Shown: one piece after another, positions 1 to 11,910 of the stretch
Layout: each line of letters opens with the position of its first letter
How positions within the stretch are numbered: position 1 is the stretch's first letter
Source: Helianthus annuus
Taxonomy: Eukaryota; Streptophyta; Magnoliopsida; Asterales; Asteraceae
Assembly: GCF_002127325.2 (NCBI RefSeq)
Contig: NC_035438.2
Location: 143,553,801 to 143,617,800, forward strand
Direction of reading: 5' to 3'
Length of the DNA: 64,000 nucleotides
Made by a program: the position numbers and the translations under genes
The notes under the pieces: model-generated
What the model saw: the letters and a program-made list of their open reading frames with translations, nothing else
Told to the model about the DNA's origin: nothing
Databases searched by the model: none

Positions 1-1102
1 GGTAAGGGTTTCGTGCGAACTCGCTTTTGATCCTCTCGCTAAAACTACATCTTTGTGCGAACACCGCATACTACAGCTTCGCACGAAGCAGCTTTTCCTA
101 AAGCTGAAAACGCACAATTGCCCTTCCTAAGGCAAACATCACACACGTTTTCGAAAACACTCGCATAACACAAGCGAGTGATTTGGTCGAGATTAGGTGT
201 GAAAACCAAGAACTCTATATAAAATCGCTCACTCTACGCGAAATTTTTACTCTCAGCACGAGAATCTTCATTGAGTCAGGAGTGAAATCCACATCTCGAC
301 GAAATTATCCCTTTCTATCTCGTAGCACTGCCACACTATCAGGAACAGAGTCGTTAAGTCTGGGGTGAAACCCGCACCTTAATGACTAGTTCCACTCCCT
401 GCTTTGGTTTTTACAAAACTCTCACTAAAGTCTCGATGGGCTCCAATGATTTGGTTCACGTAGTTGCCAAAAGGATGCATGCCGTCGCCCTGATTGCGGC
501 GAGAGCACAGTCTATTAGGCCAAAGCGTGCACTCGAAGTCGTTGTGGATAGTCAAATCACTTTGGGTAGTCGCTGTCTAAACACCCAGGCACTCTGTTTC
601 GATTCCAAGCTCGCAACCGCTGATTCTTCGATTTTATGTGCTTTTATGTATTTAAATGTTTATATGTTTCGATTTTGGAGACTTTACGCTTTCCGCACAT
701 CGCTTTATCAAACGTGCAGAACTCGCACTACACTCTTAGCTCAAAACGCTAACAAATCGCAGAAAAACTATGAACTCTCGCACGCTATACTACTCGCTTA
801 CGCTACTCGCTATCGCTACTCGCACTTGCAACTCTCGAACGCATCTCGCGGCTTTGAAAGATTGGTGAATACGTGGAAAAATATGTAGGTGAATACGTGC
901 AAAATATGTGCTTACATGGATTATGTGCTCTTACTTGCTTATGTGCTTATGTGCCTATGTGGATTATGTGCCTATGTGTTATGTGCCTACGTGTTCTTGA
1001 GCTTTACATAAAAGAGGATGTTTTACGAACGCTAAACTTTTTCAAAAAAACCCGATATAATCGAATCCCGTCTAAATCATACGACGATGTCTGCTGCAGA
1101 CA
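1..1102 (+). other. T1 untranslated leader with short CG-rich repeats
   Basis: No convincing protein is encoded here; open stretches at 183-368 and 382-888 resemble nothing I recognise. The sequence is full of short motifs such as CTCGC, CGCAC and CGAAC, dense at 770-850, and of a TTATGTGCC/TATGTGC run at about 895-1000. A leader of about 1 kb or more between PBS and gag is normal for plant Ty3 elements. Confidence 0.5.
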
Positions 1103-2404
1103 ATGTCTTCCCTTGGTTCTCACACTCGCCGAAATGCTCAGAGAAGCAGAGATGACAAGCGCATCGCTTCTCTCGTCGCAAAGGAAATGGCTAAAGTCAT
1201 ACCTCAGATCGTCAGTGAGATCAACGAGGTCAGCAGTAAATCATCCGTCGAATCAAAAGGCGACACGCCTAAATCGCCCTTCAGCTTTAAGCAATTCAAG
1301 GCATGCAGTTCAGCTAGCTTCACTGGTGAAGATGGGCCCAACACCATGTTTCAGTGGTTTGACTCAATTGAAGTCACCCTTCGTCAAAGCAGATGCCCAG
1401 ATAACCTCCGCACTTTTAATGCTACTGGAGTTTTTCAGTCCAGGGCTCTGGACTGGTGGACTGCGGAGCGCAACAGGCGGGGTAACGATGCAGCTTATGG
1501 ACTCTCCTGGGAGGAACTGAAGGAAGTCATGGTGAAAGAATTATGTCCCCCACATGAACTCCAGAAGCTGGAAAACGAGTTTTGGGGTATCAAGCAAGAA
1601 GGAGGCGACAATGCTGGTCTCACCGCTCGTTTTGAGCAGCTCAGCATTATCTGTTCTGGTCAAGTGTCAACACCCGACAGTAAAATCAAGAAATACATTC
1701 GCGCTCTACCCGATTATGTTGCCGATTTTGTTCAAGCAGCTAAACCTGCTACTACTGAGGAAACCTTCCAACTCACTGCTGAGATCAATGATAAGCGAGT
1801 TTTGGCTGGTTATTTCAAGACTTCAACCAAGAATCTCCACCAGGTCACTACTACTCCCGCTAATTCCACTACCGAAACCGCAGCACCTCAAGTCTCGAAG
1901 TCTTCATGTCAGAATCGCAAGCGCAAGGGTAATAACAACAAGAACTGTGCTGCAACTGTCGCTCCCCTCAACGTTGTTCCTACCCAACCCAATCGGAATC
2001 AGAATCGTCAAGTCGCAGCTCCTAACACCAACGCACCGCCTGCTAAGTGTGCGTACACTGGTTTCCAACCTCTGTGCCCCACATGAACCTACCATCACCG
2101 TGCTAGGGTGAATTGTCGTTTCTGTGCTAATTGCAATATCTATGGGCACTTTACCTCTCACTACTGTTCAGGCTCGCGTCAACAAGCTCAAGCTCCTCTA
2201 GCACCACCCGCTCAACCTCTCGCTATTCAGGGTAACCAAGCAGCTCCTGCTCCCGCTGCTCATGCACGAGCTTGCTACTCCTGTGGTGACCCGAATCATT
2301 TTGCAAACGTCTGCCCGAATCGAGTTGTGAAAGAAGAGTCGCAGCAACAGCCGACACAGCAACAACATCAACAGCAGCAGCCTCAGCGGCAACAGCAACC
2401 ATAA
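1103..2404 (+). pseudogene. gag: T1 gag: capsid and zinc-knuckle nucleocapsid, broken
   Basis: Gag coats and packages the element RNA in cytoplasmic particles. The ATG at 1103 opens a frame that stays in phase to 2404. A retrotransposon gag capsid region (residues about 55-225, with FNATG...ALDWWTAE and an ELCPPHELQKLENEFWG segment) is followed by a basic linker and a cysteine-rich stretch at about 2110-2170. A CCHC knuckle follows, C-YS-C-GDPN-H-FANV-C, at about 2273-2314, and then a glutamine-rich tail. An in-frame TGA at 2084-2086 interrupts it where relatives have a Cys codon, and a TAA at 2402-2404 separates it from protease in the same phase. Confidence 0.85.
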
Positions 2405-2862
2405 CAGGCAACCCGCAGAAGAGCTTTCAACATCAATGTCCGCCAGGCTCAAACTGACAATAACGTTGTCAATGGTACGTTTCTCATTAACGGGATTTAT
2501 GTTTCGTGTTTATTTGATACTTGAGCCTATAACTGTTTTGTGTCATTTGAATTCGAAAAGCTCCTAACCCGTAAACGCGCTAACCTCCCAACGACGTTCG
2601 ACGTAGAAATTGCCACCAGAAGAACCGTCACCGTTAGTTCTGTTCTCCGTGATTGTACTCTTGAACTCAACAATCACGTCTTCCTGATCGATCTCATTCT
2701 GATGCAGCTTGGTAGTTTCGATATCATAGTAGGCATGGATTTTCTTCGTGAAAATCGTGCTGAAGTTGTTTCTTTCGAAAAGATGATTCGATTCTCTCTT
2801 GCAAATGGCGACCAACTCTGTATCTATGGCGAAGTATCTTCGAAGGAACTGAAACTTATGTC
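2405..2862 (+). pseudogene. T1 aspartic protease remnant, active site destroyed
   Basis: Retropepsin-like protease would cleave the Gag-Pol polyprotein. The reading phase continues from gag. The catalytic triplet expected as D-T-G is at 2516-2524 but reads Asp-Thr-stop (TGA at 2522-2524). Downstream, the flap and core region with GSFDIIVGMDFL is recognisable at about 2710-2750. Frame changes at about 2900-2985 link this domain to RT in another phase, so at least two indels lie in the linker. Confidence 0.75.
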
Positions 2863-4326
2863 GTGCATTCAAGCAAGCAAGTATCTCCAAAAGGAATACA
2901 GGGCTTTCTTGGCACACAGCGGAGAAGGAAAAGGAAAAGAAGCCGATGGAAAAGGTACTTGTGGTTCGTGATTTTTGTTGCTGTCTTTCCTGATGATTTA
3001 CCTGGTCTACCCCCGAGTCGTGATATTGATTTTCGTATCGACCTCATTCCTGGAGCTAACCCTGTTGCTAAAGCTCCTTATCGTCTCGCTCCGTCCGAAA
3101 TGTGTGAACTTTCAATTCAACTCCAGGAATTACTTGATAAAGACTTCATACACCCTAGCACATCTCCATGGGGCGCACCTGTCATTTTCATCAAAAAGAA
3201 GGACGGATCATTCCCAATGTGCATCGATTATAGGGAACTCAATAAGCTTACCATCAAGAATCGCTATCCCTTACCTCGAGTCGACGATTTGTTTGATCAA
3301 TTGCAAGGAGCTACGTGTTTTTCTAAGATCAATCTACTCTCTGGTTATCATCAGTTACGAATTCAGGAGGAAGATATCCCTAAAACTGTTTTTCGCACTC
3401 GTTACGGCCATTATGAATTCGTCGTTATGCCCTTTGGACTTACTAACGCACCCGCGATTTTCATGGATTTGATGAATCGTGTATGTAAACCCTTTCTCGA
3501 CTGCTTCGTCATCGTGTTTATCGATGATATCCTTATTTATTTGAAGTCGAAAGCCAAACATACACAATATCTTCGTTTGGTAGTCGAGCTTCTCCAAGGG
3601 AATCGCCTCTACGCCATGTTCTCCAAGTGTGAATTTTGGCTCGACGAGGTTCAATTCCTCGGTCACATCGTCAACAGTCAAGGTATTCACGTCGACCCCG
3701 TGAAGATTGAAGCAGTTAAGAGTTGGACTACACCGAAAACCCCGTCCGATGTTCGTTCTTTTCTCGGATTGGTGGGTTATTACCGACGATTTATCGCTGA
3801 TTTCTCTAAAATCGCCGTCCCTCTCACCTCTTTTACGCATAAAGACAAGACTTTTGCTTGGGGAACCGAACAAGAGAATGCTTTTAAAACTCTTAAGCGT
3901 ATGCTTTGCGACGCTCCCGTACTCACGCTACCCGATGGAAATGACGACTTTGTAGTCTATTGTGATGCCTCTAACCTAGGTCTTGGTTGTGTCCTTATGC
4001 AACGAGATAAGGTTATCACGTACGCCTCTCGTGAGCTCAAAGTCCATGAGAAAAACTATACAACCCACGATCTCGAACTCGGTACAGTTGTTTTTGCGTT
4101 GAACATATGGCGACAGTACCTATATGGTACTAAGTGTACGGTCTTCACCGACCATAAGAGCCCACAACACATCTTGAACCAGAAAGAGCTGAATATGCGC
4201 CAACGAAGATGGGTTGAACTTCTCAACGACTACGACTGTGAGATACGCTACCACCCAGGCAAAGCAAACGTCGTTGGCGACGCTCTTAGCCGACGAAGCT
4301 ATTTACATAGTGTTCGTAACGTTTAA
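2863..4326 (+). pseudogene. pol: T1 reverse transcriptase and RNase H
   Basis: This segment is the polymerase that copies element RNA into DNA and the RNase H that removes the RNA strand. The family landmarks are all visible: DLPGLPP before [44 protein letters not shown] (the F-x-DD catalytic pair at about 3519-3530), and [12 protein letters not shown]. RNase H follows with YCDAS, HDLELG, FTDHKS and GDALSR, giving its D-E-D-D set. An oddity is that the first RT carboxylate, normally SKIDL, reads SKINL, so a catalytic Asp is replaced by Asn. The open stretch ends at a TAA (4324-4326), but the phase continues into integrase. Confidence 0.9.
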
Positions 4327-5166
4327 GCCCAACACGACCTCGACGCTCTCATTCGCGACGCTCAACACGCTTGTTTTCTCGAGAACACCTTGAAGGAAGA
4401 ACGAATACTTGGATCTAAAAATCAACTAGTGAATAAACCGAATGGTATCTTTCACTATCTCGATTGCATTTGGATACCTAGTCGCAATAACCTTCAGGAG
4501 ATATTGCTGACAGAAGCCCACAAATCTTGATATTCCATTCATCCAGGTGCCGACAAGATGTACCAGGACCTCTGTGCCAGGTATTGGTGGCTAGGAATGA
4601 AGAAGGATATCGCTCTCTACGTCTCAAAGTGCCTAACTTGTTCGAAAGTTAAGGCTAAACATCAACGACCCTCTGGCTTACTCGTACAACCCGAAATCCC
4701 GATGTGGAAATGGGAGAGTATAACTATGGACTTCATTACGAAACTCCCCCGCACGCGATCAGGTCACGATAGCATTTGGGTTATCGTTGATCATCTTACG
4801 AAATCCGCTCACTTCTTGCCGATACGAGAAGACTATAAGGTTGAACGATTAGCACGAAACTATACCGACGAAGTCATTAGTCGACATGGGACACCTCGTG
4901 ACATCATCTCTGACCGTGATGGTCGATTCACCTCGCGCCTTTGGGAAACTTTTCAATCCGCTCTTGGTACTACTCTTAATCTCAGTACCGCTTTCCATCC
5001 CCAGACCGACGGTCAGACTGAACGTACGATTCGCACCCTCGAAGACATGCTTCATTCGTGCGTTATAGATTTTGGTGGTAATTGGGATTCGCATTTACCT
5101 TTATTCGTTATCACTCTTGCATTCAAATGGCACCGTTTGAGGCATTATATGGAAAAAAAATGTTGA
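4327..5166 (+). pseudogene. T1 integrase, zinc-finger and DDE core, broken
   Basis: Integrase inserts the cDNA into chromosomes. It continues in the RT phase. The N-terminal zinc-binding HHCC motif is split by a TGA at about 4528-4530; its CLTC pair is at about 4630. The catalytic core shows MDFITKLP (first Asp), SDRDGRF (second Asp) and [19 protein letters not shown] (Glu). The region that should read towards APFEALYG is scrambled by an indel or deletion at about 5100-5160 and ends in a TGA at 5164-5166. Confidence 0.88.
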
Positions 5167-5760
5167 TCGCCTATTGTATGGCACGAGATCGGAGACGCAC
5201 AAATTACCGGTCCTGAGTTATTGCAAGAAATGACTGACAAGATCCTCCAGATACGAGACAATCTCTTAAAAGCAAGAAGTCGTCAAAAGAGTTACGCCGA
5301 TAAACGCCGCAAGCCCCTTGAGTTCGAAGTTGGTGATCACGTACTCCTAAAGGTTTCACCTTGGAAGGGGGTGATCCGATTCGGCAAGAAAGGAAAGCTA
5401 GCGCCTCGATACGTTGGACCCTTTAAGATTCTGGAAAGAATTGGCAAAGTTGCCTACCAATTCGAATTACCGGAGGAACTCAGCAACGTACACCCGACCT
5501 TCCACGTCTCGAACCTCAAGAAATGCCTAGCCGAAGATGACTTGCATGTCACTCTCGACGATTTTCAAGTGAACAAAACATTACACTTCATGGAAAAGCC
5601 AGTAGAAATCATGGACCGAGAGACCAAGAAACTTCGACGCTCTCGCATTCCTATGGTGAAGGTTCGCTGGGAAGGAAAACACGGCGCCGAGTTCACTTGG
5701 GAACTCGAAAGTGATATGAAAGCTAAATACCCACATCTCTTCGTTACTCCTGCGCCTTAA
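5167..5760 (+). pseudogene. T1 integrase C-terminus with chromodomain-like end
   Basis: This is the C-terminal part of the same polyprotein, open from about 5221 to the TAA at 5758-5760. It shows SYADKRRKPLEFEVGDHVLLKVSPWKG, then RYVGPF.IL.RIGKVAY and HPTFHVSNLKKC (the GPY/F module). The end, with RIPMVKVRWEGKHGAEFTWELE, resembles the chromodomain tail of Tekay-like chromoviruses, which in that group is thought to steer insertion to heterochromatin. The chromodomain call is by resemblance only. Confidence 0.8.
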
Positions 5761-5798
5761 TTTCGGGACGAAATTCCCTAAAGTAGGGGAGGCTATAA
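5759..5798 (+). promoter_or_regulatory. T1 PPT region with palindromic hairpin
   Basis: The perfect inverted repeat AATTTCGGGACGAAATT (7-bp arms, 3-nt loop) lies at 5759-5775 and overlaps the end of pol. It is followed by the purine run AAAGTAGGGGAGG, just before the LTR start TGTCACACCCC. The purine run is the plus-strand primer. The same hairpin recurs at the same place in T3 and T5. Confidence 0.7.
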
Positions 5799-7941
5799 TG
5801 TCACACCCCGAGATATCAGAGCATTGGCGTGACTGGACCGGTATCTTCATTGCACAGCGGAAGCAAATAAGCTAAGACTTCTAGAAAATTGCACGCTCAC
5901 TAAGTACTCGACTCCACATAGTTCTCCTATTCCAACCGTGCCATGATTTCTGAAAAGCAACCTGAGAAAGAAACATGCGAAAAATCAACATAAAGTTGAG
6001 TGGGTTCATAGTTTGTTTGTAAAAGATTTAAAGTAAATCTTTTTGAATAACCGGTTTTTTAAATATTGTTGAGAAAACGAATTTAAAATCATTTTCTTGT
6101 CATGTTGTATGGAAACTTTGTGTGAAAACATGGTATGTATCTTGTATAAATCAAGTATTCTTGTATAAATCAAGTATTCTCGTATAAATCAAGTATTCTT
6201 ATATGTATCATGTATTCTTGTATAAATCAAATATTCTTGTATGTATCATGTTTTCTTGTATAAATCAAGTATTCTTGTATGTATAATGTTGTTAATGGGT
6301 TGCAAGGCCATTAACATGTGACACGACATAGGAAGCAACCAAACCATAGGCATTTTTCTAGTTGGCATATTCTGAGACACAAAAGCACTGCTTGGTACTC
6401 GTTCTCACCAAGAGTGTGGCTGCCCTACACCCATTAGATCTAACCTTTTGTTCTGCGGTCTAAGTATGTACACGATTAATGGTGCTTATGGTACCCTATT
6501 CGTGACACGATTTCTCGTATCATTCCTTAAAAGGCATCATGCTTATGGTACCCTATTCATACCATTTGTAAACATTGTAATATTTGTATCTTGTAAACTC
6601 TTGTATTTGTATTTTCCCGTAGTTTAGAAAACTATAACTCGTGTGTATGCATACTTCGAAAAATGCGCTTGTTTGAAAAACCGGTATAAAACATAAGCTT
6701 TTCGTAAACCATTTGTGTCAGTTAAAACTTGCTTATAAAATGGTTTAGAAATATGTAATTCTTGTATGCTTTGCAAAAAGTGCATGTCTTTCCATCCCGA
6801 AAACATTTAGAAAAATGTAAAATCATAAAAATATAGGGTTATAAACTCACCTAAATATTACTGTGCAAGGCTAGTTAAATACGACTTCGCGATGTCGTTT
6901 CCAAGACGAGACTCGCTAGCATGCATTCTACAATATTCCTAACATGGAATATCTAATAAGTTTCTAACCAAAAACGGTATCTAGGTGTTACCGAGCTCTA
7001 CCGAATCGTTAATCGAACGATTCGTTGGTACGTTGTTAACTTAAAAGAAGCGAAGAAGTTATACTTGTTAACTCGATTTGAGAAGTCGTAGGTTGATATA
7101 TAGGAATATTCGTATGAAAGTAATATATAATAAACTTGTATTATATATCGCGTCTGGTATGAAAATTATCAAAATATGTGTATATGCCGTTTAGGCGTTT
7201 GAAATAAATATAAAAGTTATATTTATTTTATAAAAATTTCATCGAGTCGTTGCATGTTTAAAATAAATATATACTATATTTATTTTTATAACGAATCCGT
7301 GTTGTTTGATATTTAGAAATGAATACATAACTATATGTATTGAATAAACGATTTCGTGTTGTCCGTTATTTAAAATAAATATATAAAATATATTTATTTT
7401 TAAAAAGATTCGAGTTTAAATATAATAACTATATTTACTTTGTATAATAGTTTGCTTCATCGTCGTTTTTGTAAGTTGTAAAGTGTCGTCGTAAGAAATT
7501 TTATAAAACAATATTTGAATCCAAAGGTTTTATTTTATGATAAAACGCGTTGTATATTACGGATTTTCTCGAAAAACGGGCAGAGTTTCCTCTGTTTTTT
7601 GAATAACCCGACAATAAAAAGTTGTATTTTATCAAACTCAACAATAATACAATCCATTCAAACAATATATATTATAAAGTTTTATCAATACGACCAAAAT
7701 AAAACGTAACTGAATTATAAACGAATCGGTTCGAGCTCGTTCACAAAATAATTAAAATTACGTAAATATTAAACGTGTGGTCAATCTTTACCAAATCTCT
7801 CGCGTCGAACCGCGGACTAAGTTGACCGGGTCTGAGTTGACCGAGTTGACTCAGTTTGACCGAGTCAACCCGAACCACGAGCCGAACCGTCTGACCGAGC
7901 CGCTTGACCCGAACCGGTTGACCAGTTGACCCGAGCCAATG
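5799..7941 (+). mobile_element. T1 3' LTR, truncated by T2
   Basis: The LTR begins with TGTCACACCCC directly after the PPT. No CA terminus or host flank is seen; the sequence passes into the T2 LTR at 7942. The stretch is AT-rich with no gene. It contains a degenerate tandem repeat (6135-6290) and, at about 7130-7480, several diverged copies of an AAATAAATATA...TATTTATTTT unit. Confidence 0.75.
6135..6290 (+). repeat. Minisatellite in T1 LTR
   Basis: Alternating units of the type CTTGTATAAATCAAGTATT and CTTGTATGTATCATG repeat about seven times with small changes. Confidence 0.8.
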
Positions 7942-8674
7942 TATTGGGATTGAACCCTACCAAAGGAACAGATAATAAAAGCCAAAACTGGATTACAGCA
8001 GTAGATTCAGAATAAGCAGATGTTTGGTTGCAAGTCTCTCCCCTTGAAAGTGGTTTCAACATCTGCTGACCTCCTATCTGCTGATCATGCAATCTGCTAA
8101 CCTACAACTGCTGACCAAGACAAAGTCTGATAGAAGAACTAAAAGCTCTGCTGCTCAATCTACTGCCTTGGTTCAAGCACTGCCGATCATGACAAGTACT
8201 GCTGGGTTCACAGCAATGGAAGGATGCAGCAACAGTTTATGTTTAGTTTATGCATTGAAATGTAATATCAGTAGTTAGCATAGCAGTGTTTGTATAGATC
8301 AGAGGTTAGAGTTTGTTAGGAGGTTAGATGTCACTTTCATGGTGACGTCAGCTTTGATGCTCAGTGGTTTGCTAGTGCATATAAATAGAAGAGTACTCTG
8401 TACTGTTCTGTTTAGCTCATTCACCATCTTCTTTCTGCACGAACAAACACTGAGCTCAGGCTGAGGGGGAGTTTGCATATCATACACACATTGTAATCAG
8501 AGTTTAAAAATAATTTTAATCATTTGATTCAGTGTTAGAAAATGTATGATTGATAGCATTTCTTTTGTTTGATTGTGAAAAGTTTGGTTCCATTAAATTC
8601 CGCTGCACTACTATTTCATTTGTTCATCTAAATTCAAACACAAATCACAATCAATCCAAACTCAGATTCTATCA
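7942..8674 (+). mobile_element. T2 5' LTR
   Basis: The boundaries come from comparison with the 3' copy (start TGTTGGGATTG at 30851; here TATTGGGATTG, so the terminal TG has mutated) and from the PBS that follows ...TCTATCA. Length 733 bp. It contains a TATA box and a palindromic bZIP site. Confidence 0.85.
8343..8387 (+). promoter_or_regulatory. T2 LTR core promoter: TGACGTCA plus TATA box
   Basis: A perfect palindromic TGACGTCA (8343-8350) lies 29 bp upstream of TATAAATA (8380-8387). TGACG motifs bind plant TGA/bZIP factors (family knowledge). Both sites are kept in the 3' LTR at 31252-31259 and 31289-31296. Confidence 0.7.
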
Positions 8675-8676
8675 AT

Positions 8677-8692
8677 TGGTATCAGAGCTAGG
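8677..8692 (+). other. T2 primer-binding site (initiator tRNA-Met)
   Basis: TGGTATCAGAGCTAGG, three bases after the LTR, is complementary to the 3' end of plant initiator tRNA-Met, the standard primer for copia elements. Confidence 0.9.
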
Positions 8693-8842
8693 ACAGTCAA
8701 ACTTGATCTAACAATCATTTTGACGTAAATTGTTCAGCTCGAAATTGTTGATACTATTCGTTTGTTCGTTGTGTTGAAAAACAGAGTAAGGTTTAATCAC
8801 CGATAAAGTTGATTAATCAGTACCTGTAAAACAACCGGAAAG

Positions 8843-11800
8843 ATGTCGCAATCAAAGATGACAAAAATAACATTGGCTCTTTGTTTAAACCACCTATGCT
8901 GAAAAGAAATGAGTACAACATCTGGGAGCGAAGGATGTGTCACATCCTCGCTCAATAAAACACTGGATGTTGGAGGTCTGTCGTTTTCGGTCCTCATGTT
9001 CCTATGGTGCCAAGCGCAGAGGACGCCAAAAAATCCGTTCCTAAACCAACTGAAAATTACACTGAATTGGATTTTCAGAAGTTTGAACTGGATGCCAAAG
9101 CGTTTAGCATCATAGCCTCTGCACTCCCCAACGAAATCTATGCTGGACTGTTACATTGTGACAGTTCAAAAGAATTGTGGGATGCATTGAAGGAACAGTT
9201 CGGAGGAACAGAGGAGGTTATCGAAAACAATAGGGAAATTCTGAATCAGCAGTATGAAACGTTTTGTCACATCAAAGGGGAATCACTAACCCAACAATTT
9301 GAATGTTTCAGTTGTCTCATCAGGGAGCTAAGGCTTGTTAAGGTTACATTTCCAAATGCAACCCAAAATAGTAGGTTCCTTAGATCACTGCCAGAAAAAT
9401 GGGACACAATTGTTTTTGTCACAAGGAATTCAGCTGAATTCAAAAATCTGACCCTGACCTAACTCCATGGTAGACTCCTGACCTATGAAAGGGAGTTGAA
9501 CCAAAAAAGGAGGTTGCAAGAGTCTGGTAAAGTTGCTGATGACTATTCATTCGGCAACACAACTCTGTTTGGTCAGGAAGAATCTGGCAGTAGTAGTAAG
9601 GATCAGAGTTATGATCATTTTATTGACATAACAGCTGGGGGTAACTTCGTCAACTATGATTCTCACTCTACAAATTATGCTTTCACAGCAAATACTGAAA
9701 ACCAGATGTCAGATAATTTGTGTTTTGGGCGGAATGATTTGCAGCATTTTGATCCCACTGACTTAGAGGAGATGGACATCTTGCATCAGTTGGCCTTGCT
9801 TAGTGTAAGAACAAGCAAGGTCTACAAAAGAACAGGAAGAAAATTTCCAGGGCTTCATGGAAATTTAAGGGTGGGGTTGGATAAATCAAAAATCAAGTGT
9901 TACAAGTGTAGTAGGCTAGGTCACTTTGCTAGAGAATGTAGGAGTCAAACTACTTGTCCCATAATAACTCACCCTAGCACAAATCCTAGACCACAACAAC
10001 AAAACACTGTGCACTATACCCAATATGCCCCTGCAGCACATGTTAACACTGCTCATTATGTTGCAACCCCTGTGCCGATGCATTATGTTCAAACCACTGT
10101 TCCACAAATTCAGTATGTTCAAGCCCCTGTCCCTCAGGCACAAGTGAAACCTGCTGCACCTCAAACAGCTACTCCAACTGTGACACAACCAGATCAGCAA
10201 AGCTTTTTCACACAAGGCTTTGTTGATTGGAGCAGCATGCCTGAAGAACTTAGTGATGAAAATTTTGCTCTATATGCTTCTAATGATGCTTTTAATGATG
10301 AATTTTGTTTGATGGCATTAGAGTCAATACCCGAAGGGGATGAAGCTGAAGGTGAACAGCTAAGTGCTAAAACAGTGGATGAAGTTGCTGAAGCAGTGGT
10401 TACTGCAGTTGCTGGTGAACTACTGCTGGAAGAAAATTCAGAAACCCTGATTGAACCACTAACCGACCCTTGGTCCAAAGAAGACAAAGAGGAAGAAGAG
10501 CCGAAGAAAGCTGGTGATGAAGAAGAGAGAGCTGATGAAGAAGATAATCATCAATATGATTGTGCCATGATGGCTGCTGCTAAGGTATCACCTCAAGTTC
10601 TTGAAAAACTGTGTTCAGACAACTGTATTATTGCATTTGCTAACATTAAAGAGGTGAATGAAAACCTTAGAGATAAAATCTTGTCTGATGAGGTCAAATT
10701 TGAAAAGCCATTGAAAGAACTCAGAAACAAATTGACTGAAAAAGATAAAGAGATCAGCAGTTTGAAAGAAGAACAAAGCATAACCAAAACTCAACTCCAA
10801 ACTATGGTAGAAAAATACCAAGTTTGTAAAAAGGAGTTAGAGTCTACCCAGATCACCTGTGAAAGGTGGGTGGAGTCTTGCAAAGGGTATGAGGTTATGC
10901 TTGAGAAACAGCTTAAAAGCAATGTCAAGTTTGGTATAGGTCATAGAAAATATGATGACATTGCAAGCACTGCTGCAATGCAAGTTGTTTCTTCTGAAAT
11001 CATATCAACCAACAAAAATGGCCAAGAGGTTAAAATAACCGACAAACTTGGTAACAAAATTACTCTGGAAAGATCTGTGGGATCCTCAACTTTTGAGGAA
11101 ATTGAGAAATACCAATTTAAACCCACATGGTCTGATGAGTGTGATATCCTTGAAAATTTCAAACCAATGGATTTCACAACCACTGATGGTGTAAAAGCTC
11201 CAAAAGCAAGAGTCATTCCTATCAAAGATATCCCAACAGAGGTCCAAAACTCTGTTGCAAAGGAATCTGAGAAAAGAAAGAAAAGAGAAAAGATCAAAAA
11301 CTTGTTTTGTGAATTCTGTGAAAAGAAGAATCATCTAACAAAAGATTGTTTTCATCTAAAAGCATATGATATAAACAAAACAAGCAACATTTCACCTACT
11401 GCAAGCTGCACCATCTGTGGAAAAAATAACCACAAAACTAAGGAATGTGTGTATCTCAAAAACTTTGATGAAAAGAAGAAAGAGTACACTGCAAAAACAT
11501 CCTTAAGTTCATCAACATCATCTGTTAAGTTCACCAAGAAACAACCACTGTTCATCCCTGTCCAAACTGCTGTCACAAAACAGCTGAACCAAACATCTGT
11601 TCAAAGGGATGTACAGATGACAGATGCACCTCCAGCCAATCAATTCAGAAAAGGCAAGGAAAAAGCATCATACCAAAGGATTCCACACGTTTATGAGACT
11701 TACAAAAAGCCCTCTAAACCAAAAGTGAACAGGCATCCTTTTGGTTATCAACAGATGATAGGTCAAGACCCCCAACAGTGGTTAGAGAAATACATTCCCA

Positions 11801-11910
11801 AAAATGTACAAACCCCTGAGCTAACCACTGTCCATGCATCTGCCTCCATCCCAGACACTGTTGAGACCCCATCCAAAGCCCTGTTGGCTTTGGAAACCTT
11901 TTTGAACTAA
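8843..11910 (+). pseudogene. gag: T2 gag, long, with three zinc knuckles; early stops
   Basis: Gag assembles the particle and packages RNA. The ATG at 8843 is followed after a few codons by a 1-nt shift in an A run; the main phase then shows N-I-W-E-R-R-M. A UBN2-type capsid domain follows (LWDALKEQFGG, RFLRSLPEKWDT). Stops interrupt it at about 8956 (TAA) and 9460-9462 (TAA, probably from CAA), after which 9463-11910 is open. A CCHC knuckle C-YK-C-SRLGH-FARE-C is at about 9898-9940. A proline/glutamine-rich linker, an acidic stretch (about 10320-10550) and a coiled coil (about 10630-10900) follow. Two more knuckles, C-EF-C-EKKNH-LTKD-C and C-TI-C-GKNNH-KTKE-C, lie at about 11310-11450. Three knuckles plus a coiled coil is unusually elaborate but fits the Sirevirus type. 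Confidence 0.88.

Larger units (their letters stand above)
1..7941 (+). mobile_element. T1: decayed Ty3/gypsy chromovirus (Tekay-like), truncated at both ends
   Basis: The order leader, gag, protease, RT, RNase H, integrase, C-terminal chromodomain-like region, PPT, 3' LTR is that of a Ty3/gypsy chromovirus. No PBS (TGGTATCAGAGC) is found in the first 1.1 kb, so the window begins inside the leader and the 5' LTR lies outside it. The 3' LTR starts at 5799 and is cut at 7941, where T2 begins. Gag-pol carries at least six stops or frameshifts, so the copy is dead. Assignment to the Tekay clade rests on the general look of RT and of the integrase C-terminus and is tentative. Confidence 0.85.

Noticed and set aside
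382..888. 168-codon open frame in the T1 leader
   Set aside because: No recognisable domain, composition follows the CG-word repeats of the leader, and no second copy is available to test conservation.
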